NCBI GenBank assembly: GCA_040509055.1
Contig: JBEVLT010000407.1
Span: 1 to 31,495 of the forward strand
Direction of reading: 5' to 3'
Source of the DNA: JAJKIP01 sp040509055
Lineage (GTDB): Bacteria; Bacteroidota; Bacteroidia; Chitinophagales; Chitinophagaceae
DNA: 31,495 nucleotides
Shown piece after piece: positions 24,012 to 31,495 of the stretch. How positions within the stretch are numbered: the first letter of the stretch is position 1; each line of letters starts with the position of its first letter. The notes below the pieces were generated by a model. That model was given only the letters and a program-made list of their open reading frames with translations, was not told the DNA's origin and ran no database searches. A program made the translations under genes and the position numbers.

Positions 24012-25718
24012 ATGAAAATCGCATTAGCACAGCAGAATTATCATATCGGCAATTTTGAAGAGAACACCCGCAGGATCATCGAAGGCATCGATTGGGCAAA
24101 GCAGCAGGGTGCAGACCTCGTGGTGTTTTCCGAATTGTGCGTCTGCGGCTATCCCCCGCGCGACTTCCTGGAGTTCAGCGATTTTATCAATCAATGTTAC
24201 GCGGCTGTCGATACCATCCGGCAGCATGCCGATACCATCGGGGTGCTGGTAGGCGCGCCGGCCCGCAATACGCTGCCGGGCGGCAAGGACCTTTTCAACG
24301 CCGCTTTTTTGCTTTATGAAAAGGAAATAAAAGCGGAGATACACAAGACGCTGCTGCCCAATTACGATGTATTCGATGAATACCGCTATTTCGAACCGGC
24401 GGTAGACTGGAACGTGATGGAGTTCAAAGGCAAAAAGCTGGCGGTGACCATCTGCGAGGATATCTGGAATATGGGTGATAATCCCCTGTACCTCGTGACG
24501 CCTATGGAAAAGCTGATCCGGCATCAGCCGGATGTGATGATCAATCTTTCTGCTTCGCCCTACAACTATGCACAGGATACGGTGCGCAACAGCATCGTGA
24601 AGGCGCATACACAGCGTTACGGGTTGCCCATGTTGTATTGCAATACTGTGGGCTCGCAAACGGAGATCGTATTCGATGGTGGCAGCCTGGTGTACGACCG
24701 GCATGGCAACCTGGTAAAGGAGATGAAGTACTTTGAAGAAGATTATGCCGTGTTCGACCTGGAGCAATTGTGCCAACCCTCATCGCTGTCCGGATCGGTC
24801 ATGGAAGAAAAATATTATTACTCCGCTGTGGAGGTGGGTATCGACGACGACAGGATCGCTTATCTTACCGGCGCCAAGAACATGGCTGAGATCTACCAGG
24901 CGCTGATATTGGGTATCCGCGACTATTTCCGGAAAATGGGTTTTACCAAAGCCATTCTCGGTTCGTCCGGCGGTATCGACAGCGCGGTAACGCAGGCCCT
25001 GGCTACAGCCGCCCTTGGCAAAGAAAATGTACGGGCCATCCTGATGCCTTCGCCATACTCTACTTCTCATTCGGTGAGCGATGCGGAAACGCTGAGCATC
25101 AACCTCGGCAATCCCTATGACATCATCCCGATCAGGACCATTTACGAAGCCTTCCTGCAGGAGCTGAAACCCCTCTTTGGTGATCTGCCGTTCAGCATTG
25201 CCGAAGAAAATATCCAGAGCCGTACGCGGGGCAACCTGCTCATGGCCATTGCCAACAAGTTCAGTTATATCCTGCTCAATACCTCCAACAAAAGCGAACT
25301 GGCCACCGGGTATGGAACACTGTATGGCGATATGGCCGGCGGGCTGGGCGTACTGGGCGATCTGTACAAGATGCAGGTGTACGCACTGGCGGAGTATATC
25401 AACCGAGGGGAGGAGATCATACCGGCCCATATTATTACCAAGCCTCCTTCGGCAGAGCTGCGGCCTGAGCAAAAGGACAGCGACAGCCTGCCGGAATACG
25501 ATCTGCTGGACCGGGTGCTGTATGAGTATATCGAACTGCGCAAAGGGCCTAAAGAGATCGTGGCCCGCGGGTATGCACCGGCACTGGTAGCGCGAATACT
25601 AAAGCTTGTGAATACGAATGAATACAAGCGCAACCAATTCTGCCCGATCATCCGCGTCAGTGCCAAAGCCTTTGGCGTGGGCAGGCGCATGCCGATCGTA
25701 GGCAAGTACCTTTCCTGA
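24012..25718 (+). CDS. nadE: glutamine-dependent NAD+ synthetase
   Basis: A two-domain 568-aa enzyme that makes NAD+ from deamido-NAD+ with glutamine as nitrogen source. The N-terminal nitrilase-type amidase has the catalytic triad Glu41 (VVFSELCVCGYPPRD), Lys112 (IHKTLLPNYDVF) and Cys148 (VTICEDIWN). The C-terminal synthetase domain starts with the ATP loop LGSSGGIDSAV (317-326) and includes NTSNKSELATGYGTLYGD and KPPSAELRPEQKD. All expected residues are present and the length is normal for the short glutaminase-fused form. The ATG lies 5 bases from a -7 element, so the mRNA may be leaderless. It is divergent from gldB. Confidence 0.97.
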   Translation: MKIALAQQNYHIGNFEENTRRIIEGIDWAKQQGADLVVFSELCVCGYPPRDFLEFSDFINQCYAAVDTIRQHADTIGVLVGAPARNTLPGGKDLFNAAFLLYEKEIKAEIHKTLLPNYDVFDEYRYFEPAVDWNVMEFKGKKLAVTICEDIWNMGDNPLYLVTPMEKLIRHQPDVMINLSASPYNYAQDTVRNSIVKAHTQRYGLPMLYCNTVGSQTEIVFDGGSLVYDRHGNLVKEMKYFEEDYAVFDLEQLCQPSSLSGSVMEEKYYYSAVEVGIDDDRIAYLTGAKNMAEIYQALILGIRDYFRKMGFTKAILGSSGGIDSAVTQALATAALGKENVRAILMPSPYSTSHSVSDAETLSINLGNPYDIIPIRTIYEAFLQELKPLFGDLPFSIAEENIQSRTRGNLLMAIANKFSYILLNTSNKSELATGYGTLYGDMAGGLGVLGDLYKMQVYALAEYINRGEEIIPAHIITKPPSAELRPEQKDSDSLPEYDLLDRVLYEYIELRKGPKEIVARGYAPALVARILKLVNTNEYKRNQFCPIIRVSAKAFGVGRRMPIVGKYLS

Positions 25719-25775
25719 TATCAATGCGCGAACGTCATGATCATCCTAAGCGAGGTACCAGTGCCGGTGTCAGTG

Positions 25776-25787
25776 TTTTGTGATACT
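25776..25787. repeat. TTTTGTGATACT direct repeat, upstream copy
   Basis: First of two exact 12-base copies in the moxR upstream region; the second is at 25870-25881, with start points 94 bases apart. Such a pair could be binding sites for a regulator. Confidence 0.45.
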
Positions 25788-25867
25788 TCCGGTTCTTAAG
25801 GGGGATTTGGATGAATACCGCTGGTGTAGTAGCATATCGGCAAACAATTTGCTAATCATCAAGTTCG

Positions 25868-25881
25868 TATTTTGTGATACT
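25868..25881 (+). promoter_or_regulatory. TATTTTG box and second TTTTGTGATACT copy before the MoxR gene
   Basis: TATTTTG (25868-25874) resembles the -7 element with one base missing, and TTTG (25848-25851) lies 16 bases upstream. The second TTTTGTGATACT copy (25870-25881) overlaps it and includes GTAT...ATAC symmetry (25867-25880). A regulator bound here would cover the promoter 13 bases before the ATG. Confidence 0.35.
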
Positions 25882-25893
25882 ATAATCAAGCCA

Positions 25894-26895
25894 ATGCATA
25901 AAACCGCAGAAGACATCCGGCAGCTGAATGAGCGAATCAGCCATGCCGGGCAGTTTACCGACAAGTTGCGTGAAGAAGTGGGACACGTGATTGTGGGCCA
26001 GGCTCATATGCTCGACCGCCTGCTCATCGGGTTGCTGAGCAACGGCCACGTGCTGCTGGAAGGCGTGCCCGGGCTGGCCAAAACGCTTACGATCAAATCG
26101 CTGTCGCAGGCTATTCGTGCACAGTTCAGCCGCATCCAGTTCACGCCCGACCTGCTGCCGGCCGATGTGATCGGTACGCTGATCTACAACCAGCAGCGGA
26201 ATGAATTTGTCGTGCGCAAGGGGCCTATTTTCGCCAACTTCATCCTGGCCGACGAGATCAACCGCGCTCCTGCCAAGGTACAGTCCGCCCTGCTGGAGGC
26301 CATGCAGGAACGACAGGTGACCATTGGCGATACCACGTACAAACTCGATGAACCCTTCCTGGTACTGGCTACGCAGAACCCGCTCGAGCAGGAGGGCACT
26401 TACCCGCTGCCCGAAGCGCAGGTAGACCGGTTTATCATGAAAGTGATCGTCGGCTATCCCAAAATGCACGAAGAGCAGCTGATCATCCGGCAGAACGTGC
26501 AGGGACTGGCCCAGCAGCCGGTGAAACAGGTGGTGTCCGTGCAGGAAGTGATGCAGGCCAGGGAGCTCACGCGCCAGATATACATGGATGAAAAGATCGA
26601 GCAATACATTCTCGATATCGTATTTGCTACGCGCCAGCCGGATCAATACCAGCTGCAAAAGCTGAAGCCGCTTATTTCCTATGGCGGATCGCCGAGGGCC
26701 AGCATCAACCTGGCATTGGCTGCCAAAGCGCAGGCCTTCCTGAACAAAAGAGGCTTCGTGATACCTGAAGACGTACGGAGCATCTGCTATGATGTGCTGC
26801 GTCACCGGGTGGGGCTTACCTACGAAGCGGAGGCGGAGAACGTAACGGCCGAAGACGTGATCGAGGAGATACTGAAGCAGATTAATGTGCCGTAG
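25894..26895 (+). CDS. MoxR family AAA+ ATPase
   Basis: A 333-aa AAA+ ATPase of the MoxR branch, thought to act as a chaperone for the VWA proteins encoded next to it. Walker A is GVPGLAKT (57-64) and Walker B is LADEIN (118-123), followed by RAPAKVQSALLEAMQE, the sensor ATQNPLEQEGTYPLPEAQ and the RASINLALAAKAQ helix. The open frame reaches upstream to 25780, but the ATG at 25894 begins MHKTAEDIRQLNERI, the normal N-terminus, and lies just after a promoter-like box. It is the first gene of the shortened Bat locus. A hairpin follows the stop codon. Confidence 0.95.
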   Translation: MHKTAEDIRQLNERISHAGQFTDKLREEVGHVIVGQAHMLDRLLIGLLSNGHVLLEGVPGLAKTLTIKSLSQAIRAQFSRIQFTPDLLPADVIGTLIYNQQRNEFVVRKGPIFANFILADEINRAPAKVQSALLEAMQERQVTIGDTTYKLDEPFLVLATQNPLEQEGTYPLPEAQVDRFIMKVIVGYPKMHEEQLIIRQNVQGLAQQPVKQVVSVQEVMQARELTRQIYMDEKIEQYILDIVFATRQPDQYQLQKLKPLISYGGSPRASINLALAAKAQAFLNKRGFVIPEDVRSICYDVLRHRVGLTYEAEAENVTAEDVIEEILKQINVP

Positions 26896-26903
26896 GCACG
26901 GAT

Positions 26904-26938
26904 GATGGTTAATAGATAAGGGTCATCCATTAACTATC
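26904..26938 (+). other. stem-loop after the MoxR gene
   Basis: GATGGTTAAT (26904-26913) and ATTAACTATC (26929-26938) form a 10-bp RNA stem with one G-U pair and a 15-base loop, eight bases after the MoxR stop. No T-run follows, so it is more likely a processing or stability element than a strong terminator. Confidence 0.35.
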
Positions 26939-27025
26939 ACCGTTGATATCACGGGTCCGGCGGTCAGCGGTATCGGCTTGCCCGGGGTTGGTGTATGAAT
27001 TGGAATACAGTTAAATATCGCGGTT

Positions 27026-27175
27026 ATGGCGGAACTCATGGATGATAAAAACTTTGCAGGCCTGGCGCCCCGGATCGAAAAGTTGCTCCGGTTGCTGAAT
27101 GGCCTGGTTAATTACCTGGAAAATCCGAAATTAAGTAAGGCCGCCACCATCATCCAACAACCGCATCCATGTTAA
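27026..27175 (+). CDS. possible 49-aa small protein between MoxR and DUF58 genes
   Basis: An ATG at 27026 opens a 49-codon frame that ends with the TAA at 27173-27175, seven bases inside the DUF58 gene (ATG 27169). The product begins MAELMDDKNFAGLAPRIEKL and continues with a Leu-rich amphipathic segment (RLLNGLVNYLENPKL). It has no signal peptide or transmembrane helix and I recognise no family. Support: the coupled stop/start, the compact operon setting and coding-like third positions. Against it: it is short and no homologue is known to me. If real, it could be a small helical partner of the MoxR or DUF58 protein. Confidence 0.45.
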   Translation: MAELMDDKNFAGLAPRIEKLLRLLNGLVNYLENPKLSKAATIIQQPHPC

Positions 27176-28041
27176 CGACAGCAGAAATACTGAAAAAAGT
27201 ACGCGAGCTCGAGATCAGGAGCAAGAAGCTCACCAGCGATCTGTTTACAGGAGAATACCATAGTGCGTTCAAGGGAAAAGGCATGTCATTCAAAGAGGTG
27301 CGGGAGTATGCAGCCGGCGACGATATCCGGTTTATCGACTGGAACGTATCGGCCCGGTTTGGCCACCCGTACAGCAAGGTATTCGAAGAGGAAAGGGAGC
27401 TGACGGTGCTGCTGCTGGTAGATATCAGCGCCAGTGCCCTGTTTGGCACCGTGCATGCACGCAAGCGCGACATCATCACCGAAGTGGGGGCCGTGCTAAG
27501 CTTTTCTGCAGTGAACAATGCTGATAAAGTAGGAGTGATCTTTTACAGCGATAAGGTGGAAGGATACATTCCGCCAAAGAAAGGCCGTGAGCACGCCCTG
27601 TACATCGTGCGGGAGCTGCTGAGCCGCGAGCCGAAGAGCAACGGCACGCAGCTGAGCACGGCCCTCCGGTTCTTCACGAACACGGTGCGGCAGAAAAGCA
27701 TTGCCTTTGTGCTGAGCGATTTCCTGGACGCCAGTTATGAAGATGCCTTGCGGATCGCCGGAAAGAAGCACGATGTGATCGGCATCAGGGTCTATGACAA
27801 GATGGACATGGAACTGCCTGCTGCCGGCCTGCTGCAGGTGCAGGATGCTGAAACCGGCCAGACCCGCTGGGTGGACAGCAACAGTGCTTTTGTACGCCAG
27901 CGCTACCAGCAGGAGTTTTTCAGGGTAACGGAATACGCCACCCAGACTTTCAACAAGGCCGGTAGCGAATTGCTGCATATCCGGACCGGCGATGATTATG
28001 TAAAAGTGCTTCGCCGTTTTTTCCTGGGCCGCAACAAATAG
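27169..28041 (+). CDS. DUF58 domain protein
   Basis: A 290-aa protein of the DUF58 family, which has a VWA-like fold and is nearly always encoded next to MoxR. The family signature reads EYAAGDDIRFIDWNVSARFG (47-66), followed by a MIDAS-type metal site DISAS (85-89). FTNTVRQKSIAFVLSDFLD and HDVIGIRVYD complete the VWA-like core. No membrane segment is seen, so it is probably cytoplasmic. It lies in the MoxR/Bat locus, 20 bases before the next gene, and starts inside the end of the 49-aa ORF. Its function in Bacteroidota is not known in detail; a role in folding or assembly of envelope VWA proteins is the common idea. Confidence 0.93.
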   Translation: MLTTAEILKKVRELEIRSKKLTSDLFTGEYHSAFKGKGMSFKEVREYAAGDDIRFIDWNVSARFGHPYSKVFEEERELTVLLLVDISASALFGTVHARKRDIITEVGAVLSFSAVNNADKVGVIFYSDKVEGYIPPKKGREHALYIVRELLSREPKSNGTQLSTALRFFTNTVRQKSIAFVLSDFLDASYEDALRIAGKKHDVIGIRVYDKMDMELPAAGLLQVQDAETGQTRWVDSNSAFVRQRYQQEFFRVTEYATQTFNKAGSELLHIRTGDDYVKVLRRFFLGRNK

Positions 28042-28060
28042 CGATCAGCGCCACGATGAT

Positions 28061-28942
28061 ATGACGAAAAGAAATTTTTATACGATCCTTCTGACCGGGC
28101 TGCTGTGCTGCGATGCGGGCACGGCTATGGCGCAGGCAGCGGTCAGGGCCAGTGTCGACCGGTCGCAGATACTTATCGGCGAGCCGGTACGGATCACCCT
28201 GCAGGCGGATATTCCCGAAAACCAGCCTATTCGTTTTTTCAGGGTCGATACCATCCCTCATTTCGAGTTTTTAAAGAAAGAAAAGATCGACACGGCCAAT
28301 ACCGGCAGCGGTACCGTTTTGTCGCAGGTGCTGCACATCACCAGTTTCGACTCCGGGCATTGGGTGGTGCCGCGGTTTGTATTGTATGGCGATGTAGCCA
28401 CGGACACCATTGGTATCGACGTTGGGTTTTCTTCTTTCGACACCGCACAGCCCTACCATGATATCAGGGACATCATCGACATCGCACCCGAAGAGCAAAG
28501 GAAAGAACGCAGATGGTGGCTGGCCGTGGGGGGCGCCCTGCTGTTGTTGCTGATTGTCGTATGGCTGTCGCGCAAAAAAAAGCCTGTTGCTGCTGCTGTG
28601 GCTGTACCACCTGCCGATCCTTACCAGGCAGCCCTGCGGCAACTGGAAGCATTGCAGCATAAGCAGCTGGATGCCGGCGCCTGGTATTCGGAATTGACGG
28701 GTATTTTCAGAACGTATATTCATGATAAAAAGGGCATTCGTTCCCTGCAGCAAACGTCAGACGGGCTGATCACGCAGTTGCGCAGCCTGGGTATGCCTCC
28801 GGCGGAATTTGACCCGCTGGCACAGGTGCTGATGCTGGGGGACTTTGTAAAATTTGCACGCTACGTTCCGGCTGCGGCAGAAAACGAGGTTTCCCGGGGG
28901 GTCATCAAACGTTCAATCGATCGTATCGAACAACTACAATAA
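28061..28942 (+). CDS. BatD/DUF4381-like membrane protein of the Bat locus
   Basis: A 293-aa protein with a signal peptide (FYTILLTGLLCCDAGTAMAQ) and an exported beta-rich domain (about 25-145, with SQILIGEPVRITLQADIP). A single transmembrane helix runs from about 150 to 170 (WWLAVGGALLLLLIVVWLS), and a cytoplasmic helical tail ends SIDRIEQLQ. The C-terminal part (YQAALRQLEALQ, GIFRTYIHDKKGIRSLQQTSD) resembles DUF4381 proteins found between DUF58 and VWA genes. Its stop codon shares one base with the BatA start (TAATG), so the two are tightly coupled. The name rests on topology and context, not on a known activity. Confidence 0.75.
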   Translation: MTKRNFYTILLTGLLCCDAGTAMAQAAVRASVDRSQILIGEPVRITLQADIPENQPIRFFRVDTIPHFEFLKKEKIDTANTGSGTVLSQVLHITSFDSGHWVVPRFVLYGDVATDTIGIDVGFSSFDTAQPYHDIRDIIDIAPEEQRKERRWWLAVGGALLLLLIVVWLSRKKKPVAAAVAVPPADPYQAALRQLEALQHKQLDAGAWYSELTGIFRTYIHDKKGIRSLQQTSDGLITQLRSLGMPPAEFDPLAQVLMLGDFVKFARYVPAAAENEVSRGVIKRSIDRIEQLQ

Positions 28943-29952
28943 TGTTTTACGACTGGATCAGTCATATGAGTTTTGCGCATCCCTGGGTATTCGGGTTGTT
29001 TGTTCTGCTGCCGGTGATGATATGGTGGTACCGGAAGAAGTATGATCAGCAACAGGCTGCTCTCACGGTGTCTTCTGCGAGCCCCTTTAGCGAGGTGACC
29101 TTCAAAAACTATTTCAGGCACCTGCCGTTTGTATGCCGGCTGCTTGCGCTGAGTGCCCTGATCCTGGCGCTGGCCCGCCCGCAGCAGCGGAATGACCAGG
29201 AGCAGGTGGAAGGAGAAGGCATCGACATTGTGCTGTGTATGGATGTAAGCGGCAGCATGGGCTCCAGGGATATCCTGCCTACGCGGATGGATGTAGCGAA
29301 AGAAGTGGCTGAGCAGTTTGTGCTGGGCCGGCCGGTGGACCGGATCGGGCTCGTGATCTTTTCCGGCGAAAGCTTTACGCCCTGCCCCGTCACTACCGAC
29401 CGTAATACGCTGATCAGGCAGATACAAACACTCGAGAGCCGCCGCTTCCTGAAAGATGGTACCGTGATCGGCGAAGGGCTGGCCACCGCCGTGGACCGGC
29501 TGACACAGAGCAATGCCAAAAGCAGGGTAGTGATCCTGATCACGGACGGCAAGGAAGATCCGCCTGAAACAAGGCTCATCGATCCGCTGACGGCGCTGGA
29601 AATTGCCAGGGCACAGGATGTGCGGGTGTATACGATCGGTATGGGAGCCGTGCCTTCCACCGTGGTAGAAATAGCCGGCCGGCAACCGGGCCCCAACCCG
29701 GCCATCGATTTTATCGACGAGGAATTGTTGCGGAAGATCGCCGGCGAAACCGGCGGGCAGTACTTCCGCGCCCGGGACAAGGAAAGCCTCGCCAATATCT
29801 ACCAGCAGATCGACAAGCTGGAAAAGTCAGCCGTTGAGATCACCTCTTACAAGCGGTTCCGCGAACTGTTTCTGCCCTTTGTGCTGGCCGCGCTGGGCTT
29901 CCTGCTGGCAGAGATCATTTTGCGGACCACCCTGCTCAAAAAGTTTCCCTGA
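28942..29952 (+). CDS. batA: VWA domain membrane protein BatA
   Basis: A 336-aa protein with two N-terminal membrane segments (about 14-30 and 62-78), a von Willebrand factor A domain with an intact MIDAS motif DVSGS (101-105), the later threonine and Asp sites (GTVIGEGLATA, ITDGKED), and a C-terminal helix (LFLPFVLAALGFLLAEIIL). This is the BatA topology. The aerotolerance Bat proteins of Bacteroides and the MoxR-linked VWA proteins in general are envelope proteins with metal-dependent adhesion-type domains. It is the last gene of the locus here: no BatB, TPR or BatD gene follows. Confidence 0.93.
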   Translation: MFYDWISHMSFAHPWVFGLFVLLPVMIWWYRKKYDQQQAALTVSSASPFSEVTFKNYFRHLPFVCRLLALSALILALARPQQRNDQEQVEGEGIDIVLCMDVSGSMGSRDILPTRMDVAKEVAEQFVLGRPVDRIGLVIFSGESFTPCPVTTDRNTLIRQIQTLESRRFLKDGTVIGEGLATAVDRLTQSNAKSRVVILITDGKEDPPETRLIDPLTALEIARAQDVRVYTIGMGAVPSTVVEIAGRQPGPNPAIDFIDEELLRKIAGETGGQYFRARDKESLANIYQQIDKLEKSAVEITSYKRFRELFLPFVLAALGFLLAEIILRTTLLKKFP

Positions 29953-30023
29953 TACATGTTTTTTGCCTGTTGCCGCAAAGGCTTTCCGTCACGTTCCGAC
30001 AGAATTGCTGAAATTCGCGGCAC

Positions 30024-30953
30024 ATGAAAGCGAGCGTTTACAAATCGACCGGCAGCTGGTATACGGTGAAGGATGAGGACGGCCATTGGCACAATGCCCG
30101 TATGAAGGGGGTATTTAAGATGGACGGTATTACCAGTACCAACCCGATCGCGGTGGGCGACCAGGTGGAGATGGATGTGGAGGACCAAACGCAGAACACG
30201 GCCATCATCACTGAAATATTACCACGCCGTAATTATATCAATCGCCAGTCTCCAAGGGCAAAGTACCAGCACCATATCGTAGCCGCCAACCTTGATCAAT
30301 CTTTCCTTATCGCTACCCTCCGGGAGCCGCGCACTTCCCAGGGATTTATCGACCGCTTCCTGGTGGCTTCGGAAATGTACCACGTGCAGCCGGCGGTTCT
30401 TTTCAACAAGGCGGACCTGTACAGGAAGAAAGAACAGGAAAAATTTGCAGCATGGAAGGCGATGTACGAAGGCGCGGGCTACCGGGTATTCCTGACCAGT
30501 ACGCAGGATGGTTCGGGCATCGGGGAAATAAAGGAAGCGCTGCAAGGTAAAACCACCCTGTTCAGCGGGCACAGCGGCGTGGGCAAATCATCGCTGCTCA
30601 ATGCTATCCTGCCCGACCTCCAGCTGCGGACGCAGGATGTGAGCGGGTGGAGCGGCAAGGGCATGCATACGACTACATTTGCTGAAATGTTTGACCTGCC
30701 GGGCGGTGAAGGCCAGATCGTCGATACGCCGGGTATGCGGGAGTTCGGCTTGGTAGATTTGTCCAAACAGGAGCTATCGCATTATTTTCCGGAAATGAGG
30801 GGAAGGCTGAATGATTGCCAGTTCAACAACTGTCTGCATGTGAATGAACCGGGCTGTGCGATAAAGGAGGCTGTGGTAGCGGGAGCTATTACAGAAGACA
30901 GGTATATAAGCTACGTTGGTATCCTGGATTCGATAGAGGAGAGGAACTACTGA
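30024..30953 (+). CDS. rsgA: ribosome biogenesis GTPase RsgA
   Basis: A 309-aa circularly permuted GTPase that helps mature the 30S subunit. An N-terminal OB-fold (about 1-80) is followed by motifs in the permuted order G4 NKAD (128-131), G1 GHSGVGKSS (182-190) and G3 DTPG (234-237). The C-terminal zinc site is C265, C270, H272 and C278 (CQFNNCLHVNEPGC). All key residues are present. The ATG at 30024 starts MKASVYKSTGSWYTV, the normal N-terminus. It lies 71 bases after batA and may be read through from it. Its stop directly abuts the stop of the opposite-strand gene. Confidence 0.96.
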   Translation: MKASVYKSTGSWYTVKDEDGHWHNARMKGVFKMDGITSTNPIAVGDQVEMDVEDQTQNTAIITEILPRRNYINRQSPRAKYQHHIVAANLDQSFLIATLREPRTSQGFIDRFLVASEMYHVQPAVLFNKADLYRKKEQEKFAAWKAMYEGAGYRVFLTSTQDGSGIGEIKEALQGKTTLFSGHSGVGKSSLLNAILPDLQLRTQDVSGWSGKGMHTTTFAEMFDLPGGEGQIVDTPGMREFGLVDLSKQELSHYFPEMRGRLNDCQFNNCLHVNEPGCAIKEAVVAGAITEDRYISYVGILDSIEERNY

Positions 30954-31286
30954 TCAGGCAATGTTTCGCACCGGCTCCAGCTCGAGCAGTTTGTCCTGCA
31001 GCACACCGGCCAGTTCCACCACAGCTTTGTTTTCGCGGCTGGCGGCACTGCTGATACGGGTCGGAAATACCGAAATACCATTGTAAATATTGTAGTGCAG
31101 GGTCAGCGGATTGCCTTTGAACCGAAAGTTCCAGTTAATGGAATCGAATTCGTCTTCTTTGTTGACAAACTTGATACGAAGATCTTCATTGATGATCCCC
31201 GCTACGCGGTAAAAAAGATTCAGGTTGCCATCGTCAGCGATGATGGCTTCGGTACATCCCAGGCTCGTTCTCAGGGTGAGGCTCAT
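30954..31286 (-). CDS. conserved-looking 110-aa protein of unknown function
   Basis: I do not recognise this gene. The product is cytoplasmic by composition, with no signal peptide or membrane helix. It has an N-terminal segment SLTLRTSLGCTEAIIADDG, a mixed beta part rich in Asn, Phe and Tyr (WNFRFKGNPLTLHYNIYNG) and a C-terminal helix (NKAVVELAGVLQDKLLELEP). A single Cys is at residue 11. The strand and codon use look coding. Its TGA directly meets the rsgA TGA with no gap. It lies 74 bases after the lipoprotein gene on the same strand and could share its transcript. It may be restricted to Bacteroidota. Confidence 0.7.
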   Translation of the reverse strand: MSLTLRTSLGCTEAIIADDGNLNLFYRVAGIINEDLRIKFVNKEDEFDSINWNFRFKGNPLTLHYNIYNGISVFPTRISSAASRENKAVVELAGVLQDKLLELEPVRNIA

Positions 31287-31360
31287 AGTAAAACACTTTA
31301 AGGATTAGTGGTCTGACTATAAGACTTGGATTTTATTGGAATAGCTGCCTCGCAGCGTTA

Positions 31361-31495
31361 TTAACTTTTGAATTTTTTGGCCTTTTTGACCGCTTTTTCG
31401 GCAGCGGGATCACCGCTGGCCAACCTCTCTGCCCCGATATTCTTGCCGTTGGTCGGGCAGCCATATTTGGGTTTGAACAGGTTGCAGGAAGCAAC
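31361..31495 (-). CDS. C-terminal part of a small lipoprotein, 5' end outside the window
   Basis: The minus-strand frame is open from the window edge to the TAA at 31361-31363 and gives 44 residues. It starts with VASCNLFKPKYG, where VASC is a good lipobox, so only the signal-peptide hydrophobic part is missing and the mature protein would have about 41 residues. A second Cys (GCPTNGKNIG) and a Lys/Ala-rich tail (AAEKAVKKAKKFKS) follow. A short outer-membrane or periplasmic lipoprotein is the likely identity. The family is unknown to me, and the upstream start cannot be seen. Confidence 0.6.
   Translation of the reverse strand, partial: VASCNLFKPKYGCPTNGKNIGAERLASGDPAAEKAVKKAKKFKS

Noticed and set aside
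26996..27046. 16-codon frame starting MNWNTVKYRG between MoxR and DUF58
   Set aside because: Very short and out of frame with the better 49-codon candidate that overlaps it.
1..31495. tRNA, rRNA, CRISPR, insertion sequence, prophage or integron
   Set aside because: No such genes, arrays or terminal repeats were seen by eye. Gene order and codon use look uniformly chromosomal. Very degenerate elements could still be missed without a search.

Overview
The window looks like a chromosomal segment of a Bacteroidota (Bacteroidetes) bacterium, most likely of the Chitinophagaceae or a near relative. The evidence is a gldB gliding/type IX secretion lipoprotein, an M1 peptidase with a type IX (Por) C-terminal sorting domain, a GLPGLI-family protein next to a TonB-receptor-like outer-membrane protein, an argF' transcarbamylase in place of argF/argI, a Thermus-type long isocitrate dehydrogenase, and TAnnTTTG promoter -7 elements without Shine-Dalgarno sites. 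I see no tRNA, rRNA, CRISPR array, transposase, integrase or phage gene. The family-level assignment is inference.

Layout. 1-2830: the 3' part of an M28 peptidase facing an exported M1 aminopeptidase. 2881-11556, all on the minus strand: a nine-gene arginine operon plus one unknown small gene, in transcription order GNAT acyltransferase, argG, argC, argD, a 63-aa membrane protein, argF', argB, argE-like deacylase, argH. Most junctions overlap or are spaced by a few bases. Carbamoyl-phosphate synthase is not here. Residue 90 of ArgF', which separates N-acetyl- from N-succinylornithine transcarbamylases, is Val, so succinylated intermediates are more likely than acetylated ones. 11557-12170 is a gene-poor gap; it holds a -7 element, a hairpin and a coding-like stretch broken by one in-frame TGA just upstream of the operon.

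12171-16032 (plus): a small exported four-Cys peptide, a GLPGLI protein and an 896-aa receptor-like barrel, which look like one cell-envelope cassette. 16035-17488 (minus): an RsmI-like methyltransferase and an EI24 membrane protein. 17656-20197 (plus): 3-methyladenine DNA glycosylase, an SLC13/DASS carboxylate transporter and YciH/SUI1. 20337-22357 (minus): a 4Fe-4S/CDGSH fusion and isocitrate dehydrogenase. 22468-25718: apaG (plus), gldB (minus) and nadE (plus).

25894-29952 (plus): a shortened MoxR/Bat locus made of a MoxR ATPase, a possible 49-aa ORF, a DUF58 protein, a BatD/DUF4381-like membrane protein and BatA. It lacks the usual second VWA, TPR and BatD genes. 30024-31495: rsgA, an unknown 110-aa gene facing it with no gap, and the end of a small lipoprotein gene running off the window.

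Most of the window is ordinary housekeeping. The points most worth a second look are the ArgF' Val90, the small membrane gene inside the arginine operon, the TGA-interrupted stretch in front of that operon, the Cys-peptide/GLPGLI/receptor cassette and the 49-aa ORF in the Bat locus. Family names come from motif recognition by eye; no database search was run.
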